From the IMG/VR virus record IMGVR_UViG_3300042566_000702, positions 1 to 26,446 of that record: a stretch of 26,446 bases of DNA. One strand, given 5' to 3'. Under the pieces are notes generated by a model, which had not been told where the DNA came from, made no database searches, and was given only the letters and a program-made list of their open reading frames with translations. Numbering within the stretch: the first letter of the stretch is position 1; every line of letters begins with the position of its first letter. This DNA is from a virus. Position numbers and translations under genes: made by a program. Of the stretch, positions 17,192 through 23,233 are shown piece after piece.

Positions 17192-17557
17192 ATGTTAACA
17201 CGACAACCTAGTAGACCTCTCTGTGAGCATTGCAAAATATCATTAGCTAAACCAAACGGCAAGAGTAAACACGGCTTTACTAAATGGCACAAGTACTGTG
17301 TTGCGTGTGCTAAGAGTGCATATAATAGTAAGTTTGGTTATTTGCTACACAAGAAAAATAGATGTGAGAAGTGCAGTTTTATACCAGAAGACACCTGTCA
17401 ATTAGATGTTGTGTATAAAGACGGAAATAAGAAAAACAAAGACAATTCAAATTTAAAAACTCTATGTGCAAATTGTAATAGAGTTTTTCAGAAGAAGCTA
17501 AAAGAGAAACAAAAGTCTATTTTAGATATAACAGTTGATACTGATTATAGGTTATAG
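17192..17557 (+). CDS. HNH-like double zinc-cluster protein lacking the catalytic histidine
   Basis: A 121-aa basic protein and the only plus-strand gene. It has two zinc-cluster halves: C11xxC14 with C36xxC39, and C58xxC61 with C92xxC95. The second half follows the HNH endonuclease layout: LDVVYKDGN (71-79), then NSNLKTLCANCNR (85-97). In active HNH enzymes the first block carries a catalytic His and the last Cys is followed by His; here these are Y75 and N96, so cleavage is doubtful. It may be a DNA-binding relic of a mobile nuclease or a repurposed regulator. ATG 17192 is preferred over a GTG at 17171 that lies inside a terminator stem. Its end overlaps the hydroxylase gene tail to tail by 6 bp. 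Confidence 0.75.
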   Translation: MLTRQPSRPLCEHCKISLAKPNGKSKHGFTKWHKYCVACAKSAYNSKFGYLLHKKNRCEKCSFIPEDTCQLDVVYKDGNKKNKDNSNLKTLCANCNRVFQKKLKEKQKSILDITVDTDYRL

Positions 17558-18295
17558 TTTCTTAGCATATACACCACCCGGTGGTGTTGCTGACATTATT
17601 GAATAACCGTTTTTATTTCGTATAAAGGGTTTAGCTTTAGTTGCTGTTGCAGGGTCATATTCAGTTCCTGGCTCTAATCCAATGAACTCACGGTCTAAAT
17701 CTATCAAGAAAATCAATCTAAATTCATCTGACAAGTTAAATGAACTGTGCATTAGTTGATTGTTGAATCCAAACATATCATCCCAGTTAACTTCTTCCGC
17801 ATTCACTTCTAAGAAGATTTCACCTTTAGGTATGATTAACGGTATATGAATTCTTACATACTTACCTGATCTGTTTTCGGGACCAGTATGACGTTTTAAG
17901 ATACTATTAGGAGCCATACAGCTATAGTTTGCAATAGGGCATTTATCTCCGAACTCTTTTATTAATTTATATGCAGTCGGGTATTTAATGGCATGTAAAT
18001 GATTCTCCGGAGTAGTAAAGCTACGTTCTACTATACCATCATGTCTTTCATATCTAAATGCAACTGCCATCCAACTTTCTACACTAGGTTCATACATACC
18101 TTTTTCATTTTTACTAACAATGGTACTTGCAGAATCGTATGGTCTACCTGCTAAGTTAGGAGTACCGTTTTCTTTAACAGCTTGCTCTAATGATTCATAT
18201 CCTGCTAAAAATTCTTCAGTAAGTGCTTTCTGAAAACTCATTAGGTAGTCAGCTATGGGTCCTAATTCTTTGCGTGTATATATTGCTTTAGTCAT
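17552..18295 (-). CDS. Aspartyl/asparaginyl beta-hydroxylase-like 2OG-dependent oxygenase
   Basis: A 247-aa protein. The signature lies in the second half: RHTGPENR (135-142), YVRIHIPLIIPKG (147-159), LEVNAEEVNWDDMFGFNN (162-179), LMHSSFNLS (181-189) and FRLIFLIDLDR (192-202). This is the Asp/Asn hydroxylase order (H-x-GP, R-x-H strand, W, distal H, N-x-S, then R). H136 and H183 are likely iron ligands and R193 binds 2-oxoglutarate; the family characteristically lacks the acidic third ligand. The substrate could be a virion or host protein and cannot be read. The start at 18295 is preferred over an in-frame ATG at 18394 because the latter would translate through a terminator and the preceding gene's end. 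A GATAAATA box ends 5 nt before the ATG. Confidence 0.75.
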   Translation of the reverse strand: MTKAIYTRKELGPIADYLMSFQKALTEEFLAGYESLEQAVKENGTPNLAGRPYDSASTIVSKNEKGMYEPSVESWMAVAFRYERHDGIVERSFTTPENHLHAIKYPTAYKLIKEFGDKCPIANYSCMAPNSILKRHTGPENRSGKYVRIHIPLIIPKGEIFLEVNAEEVNWDDMFGFNNQLMHSSFNLSDEFRLIFLIDLDREFIGLEPGTEYDPATATKAKPFIRNKNGYSIMSATPPGGVYAKKL

Positions 18296-18300
18296 GTGAT

Positions 18301-18308
18301 TATTTATC
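18301..18308 (-). promoter_or_regulatory. Late promoter box GATAAATA, 5 nt before the hydroxylase ATG
   Basis: GATAAATA is followed by ATCAC and then the ATG at 18295. The same box with the same 5-nt spacing precedes the gp67-position gene. No Shine-Dalgarno fits between box and start codon, so a leaderless mRNA is predicted. It follows the terminator at 18325-18350 by 16 nt. Confidence 0.65.
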
Positions 18309-18324
18309 AGAAACTTATAGCCGT

Positions 18325-18350
18325 AAAAAAGAGCACCGAAGTGCTCTTTT
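18325..18350 (-). terminator. Intrinsic terminator after the 179-aa membrane protein gene
   Basis: On the minus strand a perfect 10-bp stem AAAAGAGCAC/GTGCTCTTTT closes a TTCG loop (a UNCG-type stable tetraloop), followed by TT, giving a six-T run. It lies 28 nt after the stop of the 179-aa gene. The plus strand also has a T-run, so it may work both ways. Confidence 0.88.
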
Positions 18351-18377
18351 GTTTCTGTCCATCCTTCGGGTTGATTT

Positions 18378-18917
18378 TTAATCTCTATCGTCACTCATAC
18401 CTGCATAATACAATAATGTCAAACCATATATTATACACATTAAGGGTAATCCATAATTAACAAGCAATGCAGGTAAACGCTCATCAGCTAACATACTATT
18501 AACCATGGAAGGATCATTCACGGGTGTTGCCATGATGTGTGCCATAGTATCATATATTTTATTTAATACTAAGTAGGCACTACCACCTAATACACCTAAA
18601 CCACCGGATATTGTTTTACTCATATTGTTTCCAAAGCCTTCAGAAATACCCGAACCAGCATCTGCTTTAGCTAGTGCTTCAGTTTTTTTCTTAGCTTCTT
18701 CGGCACTTTTACTAGTTTTTAAAATGTTTAACAATTCATTTTTACGACCTTGTGCTTGTTTATATGCTTGTTGTGCTTTAGGAGACGAAGCTAAAAACTT
18801 ATCTAATAAACCTGATACTTTTGATTGTAACCAATCACCTATTCCCTCATCAAGCTGTTGTTGTTCACTTGCTTCATTGATAAGGTCTATATAATTTCTA
18901 AATAAGTCCGTACTCAT
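18378..18917 (-). CDS. Putative capsid-targeted membrane protein (internal head protein candidate)
   Basis: A 179-aa protein of unknown function, directly downstream of the major capsid gene. The N-terminus, DLFRNYIDLINEA, resembles the T4 capsid-targeting sequence of internal proteins (MKTYQEFIAEA in IPIII): an aromatic-hydrophobic helix ending in a gp21-type I/L-x-E site (LINE|A at 12-15, a second candidate QLDE|G at 21-24). Residues 30-90 are a charged Lys/Ala-rich helix. Two hydrophobic segments follow, about 104-122 (glycine-rich) and 148-172 (a clear transmembrane helix), and the end is DDRD. It could be packaged and ejected with the DNA, or be a holin-like membrane protein. A perfect TATAAATA box and Shine-Dalgarno AAGGAA precede the ATG. 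Confidence 0.55.
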   Translation of the reverse strand: MSTDLFRNYIDLINEASEQQQLDEGIGDWLQSKVSGLLDKFLASSPKAQQAYKQAQGRKNELLNILKTSKSAEEAKKKTEALAKADAGSGISEGFGNNMSKTISGGLGVLGGSAYLVLNKIYDTMAHIMATPVNDPSMVNSMLADERLPALLVNYGLPLMCIIYGLTLLYYAGMSDDRD

Positions 18918-18933
18918 AATAATTCCTTTAATA

Positions 18934-18941
18934 TATTTATA
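18934..18941 (-). promoter_or_regulatory. Perfect T4 late promoter box TATAAATA
   Basis: TATAAATA on the minus strand is an exact match to the T4 late consensus, 16 nt before the ATG at 18917, with AAGGAA between. It lies 22 nt beyond the gp23 terminator, so the 179-aa gene is its own late unit. This exact match is what anchors recognition of the one-mismatch boxes elsewhere. Confidence 0.85.
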
Positions 18942-18963
18942 CTAGATTGATAAATTATCCAAT

Positions 18964-18988
18964 AAAAAAGAGCACCAAAGTGCTCTTT
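18964..18988 (-). terminator. Intrinsic terminator of the head operon, downstream of gp23
   Basis: On the minus strand the perfect 9-bp stem AAAGAGCAC/GTGCTCTTT closes a TTTG loop and is followed by three more T residues (six-T run). It lies 57 nt after the gp23 stop. Stem sequence is nearly identical to the terminator at 18325-18350. Confidence 0.9.
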
Positions 18989-19003
18989 AGTTCCTTCCCG
19001 TAA

Positions 19004-19021
19004 CACAGACCGTAGTCTGTG
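19004..19021 (-). promoter_or_regulatory. Additional stable hairpin in the gp23 3' untranslated region
   Basis: CACAGAC/GTCTGTG is a perfect 7-bp stem closing a TACG loop (UNCG type) on the minus strand. It has no U-tract and sits between the gp23 stop (19046) and the terminator at 18964-18988. A stable hairpin here may block 3' exonucleases and raise capsid mRNA stability. The role is inferred. Confidence 0.65.
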
Positions 19022-19045
19022 ATCTCGAACAAGAAGATTGCTTGA

Positions 19046-20242
19046 TTATTGGAATGTCAAGTTCTGAACAGCGATTTCACCAACATAGTCAGCCGCGTTA
19101 CCGAAGCTGGATGCAGTGTTAGTCAATTCGATGTAACCATAACGTGTCATGAATGATACGACTGGTTCGAATGTTGACGGATCTAGAACAACACCAGAAC
19201 TCATCAATGGAATGTATGGGCAATAGAATGCTGCCGCATCAGTCTCAGATGAACCCTTGTATCCAACTAGAACAGGTGTTGTGTCAGGAGCATAAGAATC
19301 AACGAAAACTCTCATAGCACCGTTCAATGTACCAACAAACTTAGTGTTTGTAGGTGCTTCGAATGTACCTTCTGTTGTACGAGCAAAAGCAGAAGTAGTT
19401 GCAGATTGCAATACTGTCAATGCGGCGCTAGAAACAACAGCCCAGTTACCTGCGCCACGACGAGTGCGTTGAGCGATCAAGTTAGCAACACGGTTGATAA
19501 GAACAGCCAAAGCAGCGTGTTCGTCACCAACGTAAGTAGCTGTACCAGATACAGTAGCTTGGTTGTATGTATACTCTGTAGATGCTAGAGTACGTAGAGA
19601 TAACAAGATTTCTTGGTCGATTTCAGCAGTAATTTCTTGTGCTAAAGCGGCCATGATTTCTGCTTCAACGTCAATACCATGTTGGCTTTGAGCGTCTTGA
19701 GCCGCTTCAAATGTCCAACGTGCTTGCAACTTACGTGACTTAGCTTCAACAGCCTGACGCAAGATTTGTACGCTGATTTGCTTACCACCATTGCCTTCTA
19801 AGGCAGCAGTGTTGTTAGCAGTATAGCTTGTTGAAGAACCATCAGCTTGTGGTGTACGTGAATATGCCTGTGCAATCAAGAACGGGCTTAATGCTTCTTG
19901 ACCAGCTGTAACAGAAGTTGCGGCTGCAGAAGTGTCAGTCAATGACTGAGCATAACGTACACGTAATGTGTGGATTTGACCAACTGGGCCGGTCATTGGC
20001 TGAACGCCTACCAATTCGTTAGCGATAACGGTTGGCATAACACGACGGATAACTGGAAGAATCACACGGTTTAATGTAGCGATGTTACCAGCAGTTGTAG
20101 TACCAGCTGAAGATTCAGCTAATAACTGTTTTTTGGTGTTTTCTAAAATAACACCCATTGTTGAACGGCGAGTTCCTTTTAAGCCTTCTAACAGAGCTTC
20201 TTTGGTCTCGTCCCAACGGCTTTCTAAGAGTACTTTTGACAT
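19046..20242 (-). CDS. gp23: Major capsid protein gp23 (short form)
   Basis: A 398-aa T4-type major capsid precursor, shorter than T4 gp23 (521 aa). The diagnostic block VIANELVGVQPMTGPVGQI (72-90) matches the conserved gp23 core. The N-terminal ~43 residues are a charged helix ending in LLAE|SSAG, which fits the gp21 protease rule (L/I-x-E); cleavage after E43 would leave about 355 residues. The rest is the expected mix for the HK97-type fold. The shortening probably reflects loss or reduction of the insertion domain; I cannot place it exactly by eye. A strong Shine-Dalgarno (AGGAGA) lies before the ATG, and two hairpins including a terminator follow the gene. No promoter box is seen in the 31-nt gap to gp22. 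Confidence 0.95.
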   Translation of the reverse strand: MSKVLLESRWDETKEALLEGLKGTRRSTMGVILENTKKQLLAESSAGTTTAGNIATLNRVILPVIRRVMPTVIANELVGVQPMTGPVGQIHTLRVRYAQSLTDTSAAATSVTAGQEALSPFLIAQAYSRTPQADGSSTSYTANNTAALEGNGGKQISVQILRQAVEAKSRKLQARWTFEAAQDAQSQHGIDVEAEIMAALAQEITAEIDQEILLSLRTLASTEYTYNQATVSGTATYVGDEHAALAVLINRVANLIAQRTRRGAGNWAVVSSAALTVLQSATTSAFARTTEGTFEAPTNTKFVGTLNGAMRVFVDSYAPDTTPVLVGYKGSSETDAAAFYCPYIPLMSSGVVLDPSTFEPVVSFMTRYGYIELTNTASSFGNAADYVGEIAVQNLTFQ

Positions 20243-20273
20243 TTTATATTTCTCCTAAATCTATGTCTTTATT

Positions 20274-21365
20274 TTAAAGCCCTGCCAGACGTTTGATATC
20301 AATTACGTTATCACGTGCTTCGACTTCAACTTCTTTTTTGGCAGTTTTATTACCAGTTGCTTCTACAATACGTTCCTTGACAATCTTTGTAGATTTGTCA
20401 GCTCCGGTATTCAACACTGCTGGTAAATACTTATCGAAAGTGGCTTGCAACTTAGTTGTTTGCACACCTTCTAGTAAGCTCTGCATTACAGCGGCCTTTT
20501 CTTCGTTTAGAGTAGACAATAGTTGACCCATTGCTTTCTCACGATTAACAGACTCTTTAATAATGCGAACTTCACGTTCCTTACTTTCAACTAACTGTGC
20601 AGTTTGGTTTACTTGTTGTTTAGCTTCTGCTAGTTGAGATTCTTTCTCAGCTAATTTTGCTACTAGTTTGCGAGTTTCAGATTTCTCATTTAAATGAGTA
20701 ACGCTGAATTCACCTGCAAATGCTTCAAATAGTCGGCGACCAAAATTGTTCTCACGAGCAACTTTAATGTCTTCCTTCAATTGAGATAATTCACCCTTTA
20801 GATGAGATGAGACTACTGTATTCAATCTCTTAGCACTTTCAGCCACAAAACGTGACTTCAATGATTCAAGTTGTTTACGACCTTCTGCAACTAACTTAAC
20901 CTTAGCTTCAACTACAGCTTTCTTGTCTTGTGAGAATTCTTTAATCTCACGTGATAAAGCGTGAACAACGAATTGTTCTAACTTCTCTTGACTTTCTTTC
21001 TGAATCTTACGATCACTGCGTAGTTCTTTGATTTCTTCAGCTAGTTTAGTAACCATAAAATCATTGAATTTTGTTGCGGATTCACGTAATTTGTTTTGTG
21101 CTCTTACACGGTCTTCGTTCATTGCAATCTTTTCAGCACGAAATTCTTCAATTTCTTCTGATAGACTGTCTGTAACCATCTTATCAAGGGCTTCAACCAT
21201 TACGACTCTATCGTGTTCGTAACGTTGTGCAAATTCTTCACGTAATTCTGCACGTACTTGTTCTCGGGCTTCATTTAATTTTGTTTCCCAAGCTTCGTTA
21301 AGAGCTTGACCAACATCCTCATTGATTAGTCCACCGTCAAGTAATGGTTTGATAGCATCAAACAT
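20274..21365 (-). CDS. gp22: Prohead core scaffold protein gp22
   Basis: A 363-aa protein that is almost wholly charged alpha-helix and coiled coil (Glu, Lys, Arg, Ala, Leu, Gln), as expected for the T4 gp22 scaffold that nucleates capsid assembly and is later digested. The visible internal repeat KMVTDSLSEEIEEFRAEK, KLAEEIKELRSDR, HALSREIKEFSQDK, SHLKGELSQLKEDIK recurs about every 40 residues (residues ~60-200), suggesting a regular coiled-coil rod. Several gp21-type sites (LINE, ALNE|A, KLNE|A in the first 32 residues) fit destruction by the prohead protease. T4 gp22 is about 270 aa, so this version is longer. Shine-Dalgarno AAAGGGGAA precedes the ATG. It sits between the protease and capsid genes, as in T4. 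Confidence 0.9.
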   Translation of the reverse strand: MFDAIKPLLDGGLINEDVGQALNEAWETKLNEAREQVRAELREEFAQRYEHDRVVMVEALDKMVTDSLSEEIEEFRAEKIAMNEDRVRAQNKLRESATKFNDFMVTKLAEEIKELRSDRKIQKESQEKLEQFVVHALSREIKEFSQDKKAVVEAKVKLVAEGRKQLESLKSRFVAESAKRLNTVVSSHLKGELSQLKEDIKVARENNFGRRLFEAFAGEFSVTHLNEKSETRKLVAKLAEKESQLAEAKQQVNQTAQLVESKEREVRIIKESVNREKAMGQLLSTLNEEKAAVMQSLLEGVQTTKLQATFDKYLPAVLNTGADKSTKIVKERIVEATGNKTAKKEVEVEARDNVIDIKRLAGL

Positions 21366-21377
21366 GCTTATTCCCCT

Positions 21378-22013
21378 TTATTTGATTTTCAAGTCTTTGA
21401 TGAGGCGCATTACTTCCTCTTTCAAATACTTTTCTACTTTTTTGTCGGTCTGGGCATCTTTTGCAATATCAAGCGTTCTATGACCATGACGCATATTCAT
21501 CATGCCTTCATAGATTGCTTTAGGATATGCATTGGGAGCACTCGGTTGAGCGACAATATCCACAGTGACTATTTCAAAGTCACTGACATGGCCATTCATG
21601 TCGTTCACGTTGCCGCTACCTCGACTTGATACACCTAGTTTGACACCACTCTCCAACATAGTAGACACTAACTGTCCCATTGGAGTTGGTAAAATCTTTA
21701 GTTTTCCGAAGCCGTTTGCACCGTCCATCCACATAGATGTAATCATGTGTGATACGCGGTCTAGGTTGATTTTTAAATCATCCGGGTGATCGACTTCACC
21801 TAAGACTGAATAGCCTTCTGAGACTTGTTTGTTAAGAGTTTCAACAGCATTAGTAATTTCGGAAACGGGGTAAACACGCTCATTTGCGTTCTTTACCCCG
21901 CCCTGAATGAAAATCCCCTTCATATAAAGGGATTTTTCTTTGCCTTCACCTGACGACTCAACGACCATGCTAGCACGGTCGAATGTCAGATGTTCTTTGA
22001 GATACAAAGCCAT
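21378..22013 (-). CDS. gp21: Prohead maturation protease gp21
   Basis: A 211-aa serine protease of the T4 prohead protease type, which cleaves gp22, gp23, gp68 and other core proteins inside the prohead. Visible features are the early strand YMKGIFIQGGVKNANERVYP (30-49), the catalytic histidine H76 in GEVDHPDD, the nucleophile region SSRGSG (129-134) with S129 or S130 as the serine, and the strand FEIVTVDIVAQPSAPNA that follows. H then S-S/T-R-G about 50 residues on is the family pattern. Length matches T4 gp21 (212 aa). The ATG lies 14 nt after the gp68-like stop with AGGATCTGAGAG upstream. The C-terminal Lys-rich helix may direct it to the core. Confidence 0.93.
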   Translation of the reverse strand: MALYLKEHLTFDRASMVVESSGEGKEKSLYMKGIFIQGGVKNANERVYPVSEITNAVETLNKQVSEGYSVLGEVDHPDDLKINLDRVSHMITSMWMDGANGFGKLKILPTPMGQLVSTMLESGVKLGVSSRGSGNVNDMNGHVSDFEIVTVDIVAQPSAPNAYPKAIYEGMMNMRHGHRTLDIAKDAQTDKKVEKYLKEEVMRLIKDLKIK

Positions 22014-22027
22014 TCTCTCAGATCCTA

Positions 22028-22867
22028 TTAGATACGTCTTTTAGCTGGAGTATTACGTGACTCAGCTACTGGGCTACGTACTTTACCTGCTTCGTCTTTA
22101 GTTACTGGCTTAGGTGTAGATTCACCTTTTTCACTAAAGTTGTTCTGAGCAGGAGCATTCTTAAATGATCCAGCACCTTTTACAGACGTTTCACCTTTTG
22201 TATAAGCATTGCTCGGAGCTTTTGGGCTTGTAGGAACGGACTCAGATGCACCAGAGAATTTAACTGGCTTAGAATCCATACCTGCTTGACCGCTGTTTAC
22301 TAAGCTTGGGCTCTTTGTTTGAGCACCGTTGTCACCCATTTGACCATACTTATTATAAGTTGCGCCGCCGATTTGTTTCATTTGTACGGCTTCCATCATA
22401 GCTTCTTCAGCGCCTTCTTCTTCACCAGCACCAAAGTCGGCCATGCCTTCTTCTTCACCAGCTTCAAAATCGTCAGCACCTTCTTCAGCGTCACCGCCCA
22501 TGATGTCTTCAAACTCAGCCATTAGCTGGTCTAATTTATCTTCTAGGTCAACAACACGGTCTTCTAGACCGCCTTCTTCACCTTCATCGCCTAGTTCTAG
22601 CTCAACTTCTTCACCGTCTTCGTCACCGTCATCAAATTCGATATCGGCTTCGTCATCTTCAGTCATGCCGCCGGCTTCTTCAGCATTGATTTCGTCTAGT
22701 AGATCACCTACTTGACCGCCCATGCCTTCACCCATTTCATCATCCATCATTCCTTCATAGATTTCGCGGGATTTTTCAACCACGATATCATGGAACAATG
22801 CACGTGCTTGTTCTTCGTTCTCATTAATGATTAAATTAATAAGTTGTTCAAATTTTTTGTTATCCAT
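22028..22867 (-). CDS. gp68: Prohead core protein, gp68-like with a long acidic extension
   Basis: A 279-aa protein at the T4 gene 68 position (T4 gp68 about 141 aa). The N-terminal ~45 residues (FEQLINLIINENEEQARALF, then an HDIVVEKSREIYEGMM helix) resemble the gp68 pattern of a small helix, LF, then an EK-rich helix. Residues ~40-165 are extremely acidic with Glu/Asp/Gly runs (DDDE-like stretches, EEEG repeats). Residues ~170-279 are Ser/Pro/Asn/Lys-rich and end in a basic KRRI. This bipartite charge could let the tail bind other core components or DNA. Shine-Dalgarno AGGAGA lies before the ATG, and an ACTAAATA box and terminator stand upstream. The gp68 name rests on synteny plus N-terminal resemblance. 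Confidence 0.75.
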   Translation of the reverse strand: MDNKKFEQLINLIINENEEQARALFHDIVVEKSREIYEGMMDDEMGEGMGGQVGDLLDEINAEEAGGMTEDDEADIEFDDGDEDGEEVELELGDEGEEGGLEDRVVDLEDKLDQLMAEFEDIMGGDAEEGADDFEAGEEEGMADFGAGEEEGAEEAMMEAVQMKQIGGATYNKYGQMGDNGAQTKSPSLVNSGQAGMDSKPVKFSGASESVPTSPKAPSNAYTKGETSVKGAGSFKNAPAQNNFSEKGESTPKPVTKDEAGKVRSPVAESRNTPAKRRI

Positions 22868-22903
22868 TGTTTGTTTCTCCTAAATAGAATGGCTTTGTAG
22901 AAT

Positions 22904-22911
22904 TATTTAGT
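22904..22911 (-). promoter_or_regulatory. Late-promoter-like box ACTAAATA before the gp68-like gene
   Basis: ACTAAATA on the minus strand lies 11 nt beyond the hairpin at 22923-22950 and 36 nt before the ATG at 22867. The leader contains the Shine-Dalgarno AGGAGA. It has two mismatches to TATAAATA but matches the CTAAATA variant before the portal gene. Confidence 0.5.
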
Positions 22912-22922
22912 GTGTATCATGG

Positions 22923-22950
22923 AAAACAGCACAATAAGTGCTGTTTTTTT
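22923..22950 (-). terminator. Terminator-like hairpin between the gp67-position and gp68-like genes
   Basis: The 10-bp stem AAAACAGCAC/GTGCTGTTTT closes a 5-nt loop. On the minus strand it ends GTGCTGTTTTCC, so the U-tract is short and termination may be partial; on the plus strand seven T residues follow. It would lower read-through from portal and gp67-position genes into the core operon and sits 12 nt before the ACTAAATA box. Confidence 0.7.
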
Positions 22951-22980
22951 ACGTTTTCGTTCAGAATAACATTTTTACTG

Positions 22981-23217
22981 TTAAACTGTAGGAGTTTCTG
23001 CTCCGGCGGCGGCTGCAGCCGCACCGTATTGCTCATGAACTTTCTTCATATACTTCTGTTTTTCGTAGTTACGAACATCTAACATCTTTCTTAACTTACG
23101 AATTTGTTTTAATGTTAGTTTTGTTTTACGGGATTCACGCCACTTAGGCTTACTGTTATCAGCAGATAAATCCTGATAACCTTCTACAGCGGCGTCAAAC
23201 ATCTCAAATAATTTCAT
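22981..23217 (-). CDS. Small basic head protein at the gp67 position
   Basis: A 78-aa protein read from the ATG at 23217 (MKLFEMFDAAVEGYQDL). A longer in-frame start inside gp20 is rejected. The middle is very basic, with RKTKLTLKQIRKLRKMLDVR followed by NYEKQKYMKKVHEQYG, then an Ala-rich stretch and ETPTV. Small proteins with a comparable RKTxLTLxxIxKLRKM helix between gp20 and gp21 are annotated as prohead core gp67 in cyanophages, by my recollection; T4 gp67 itself (about 80 aa) is acidic, so homology is uncertain. The GATAAATA box ends 5 nt before the ATG and overlaps nothing but the end of the portal gene's 3' side. There is no Shine-Dalgarno. Gene-size match and synteny support a core role. 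Confidence 0.7.
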   Translation of the reverse strand: MKLFEMFDAAVEGYQDLSADNSKPKWRESRKTKLTLKQIRKLRKMLDVRNYEKQKYMKKVHEQYGAAAAAAGAETPTV

Positions 23218-23222
23218 GTTAG

Positions 23223-23230
23223 TATTTATC
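23223..23230 (-). promoter_or_regulatory. Late promoter box GATAAATA, 5 nt before the gp67-position ATG
   Basis: GATAAATA is followed by CTAAC and the ATG at 23217, the same layout as at 18301-18308. The box begins 3 nt after the portal stop codon. A T4-like start site would fall on the first base of the ATG, giving a leaderless mRNA; no Shine-Dalgarno exists between box and start. Confidence 0.65.
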
Positions 23231-23233
23231 TTT

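Noticed and set aside
18296-18394. N-terminal extension of the hydroxylase from an ATG at 18394
   Set aside because: It would translate through the terminator at 18325-18350 and overlap the end of the 179-aa gene; the ATG at 18295 has a promoter box at the same spacing as another gene.
22923-22950. Evidence for a plus-strand transcript because the T-run is longer on the plus strand
   Set aside because: No plausible plus-strand gene lies upstream in that direction; the hairpin is symmetric enough to act on minus-strand RNA.
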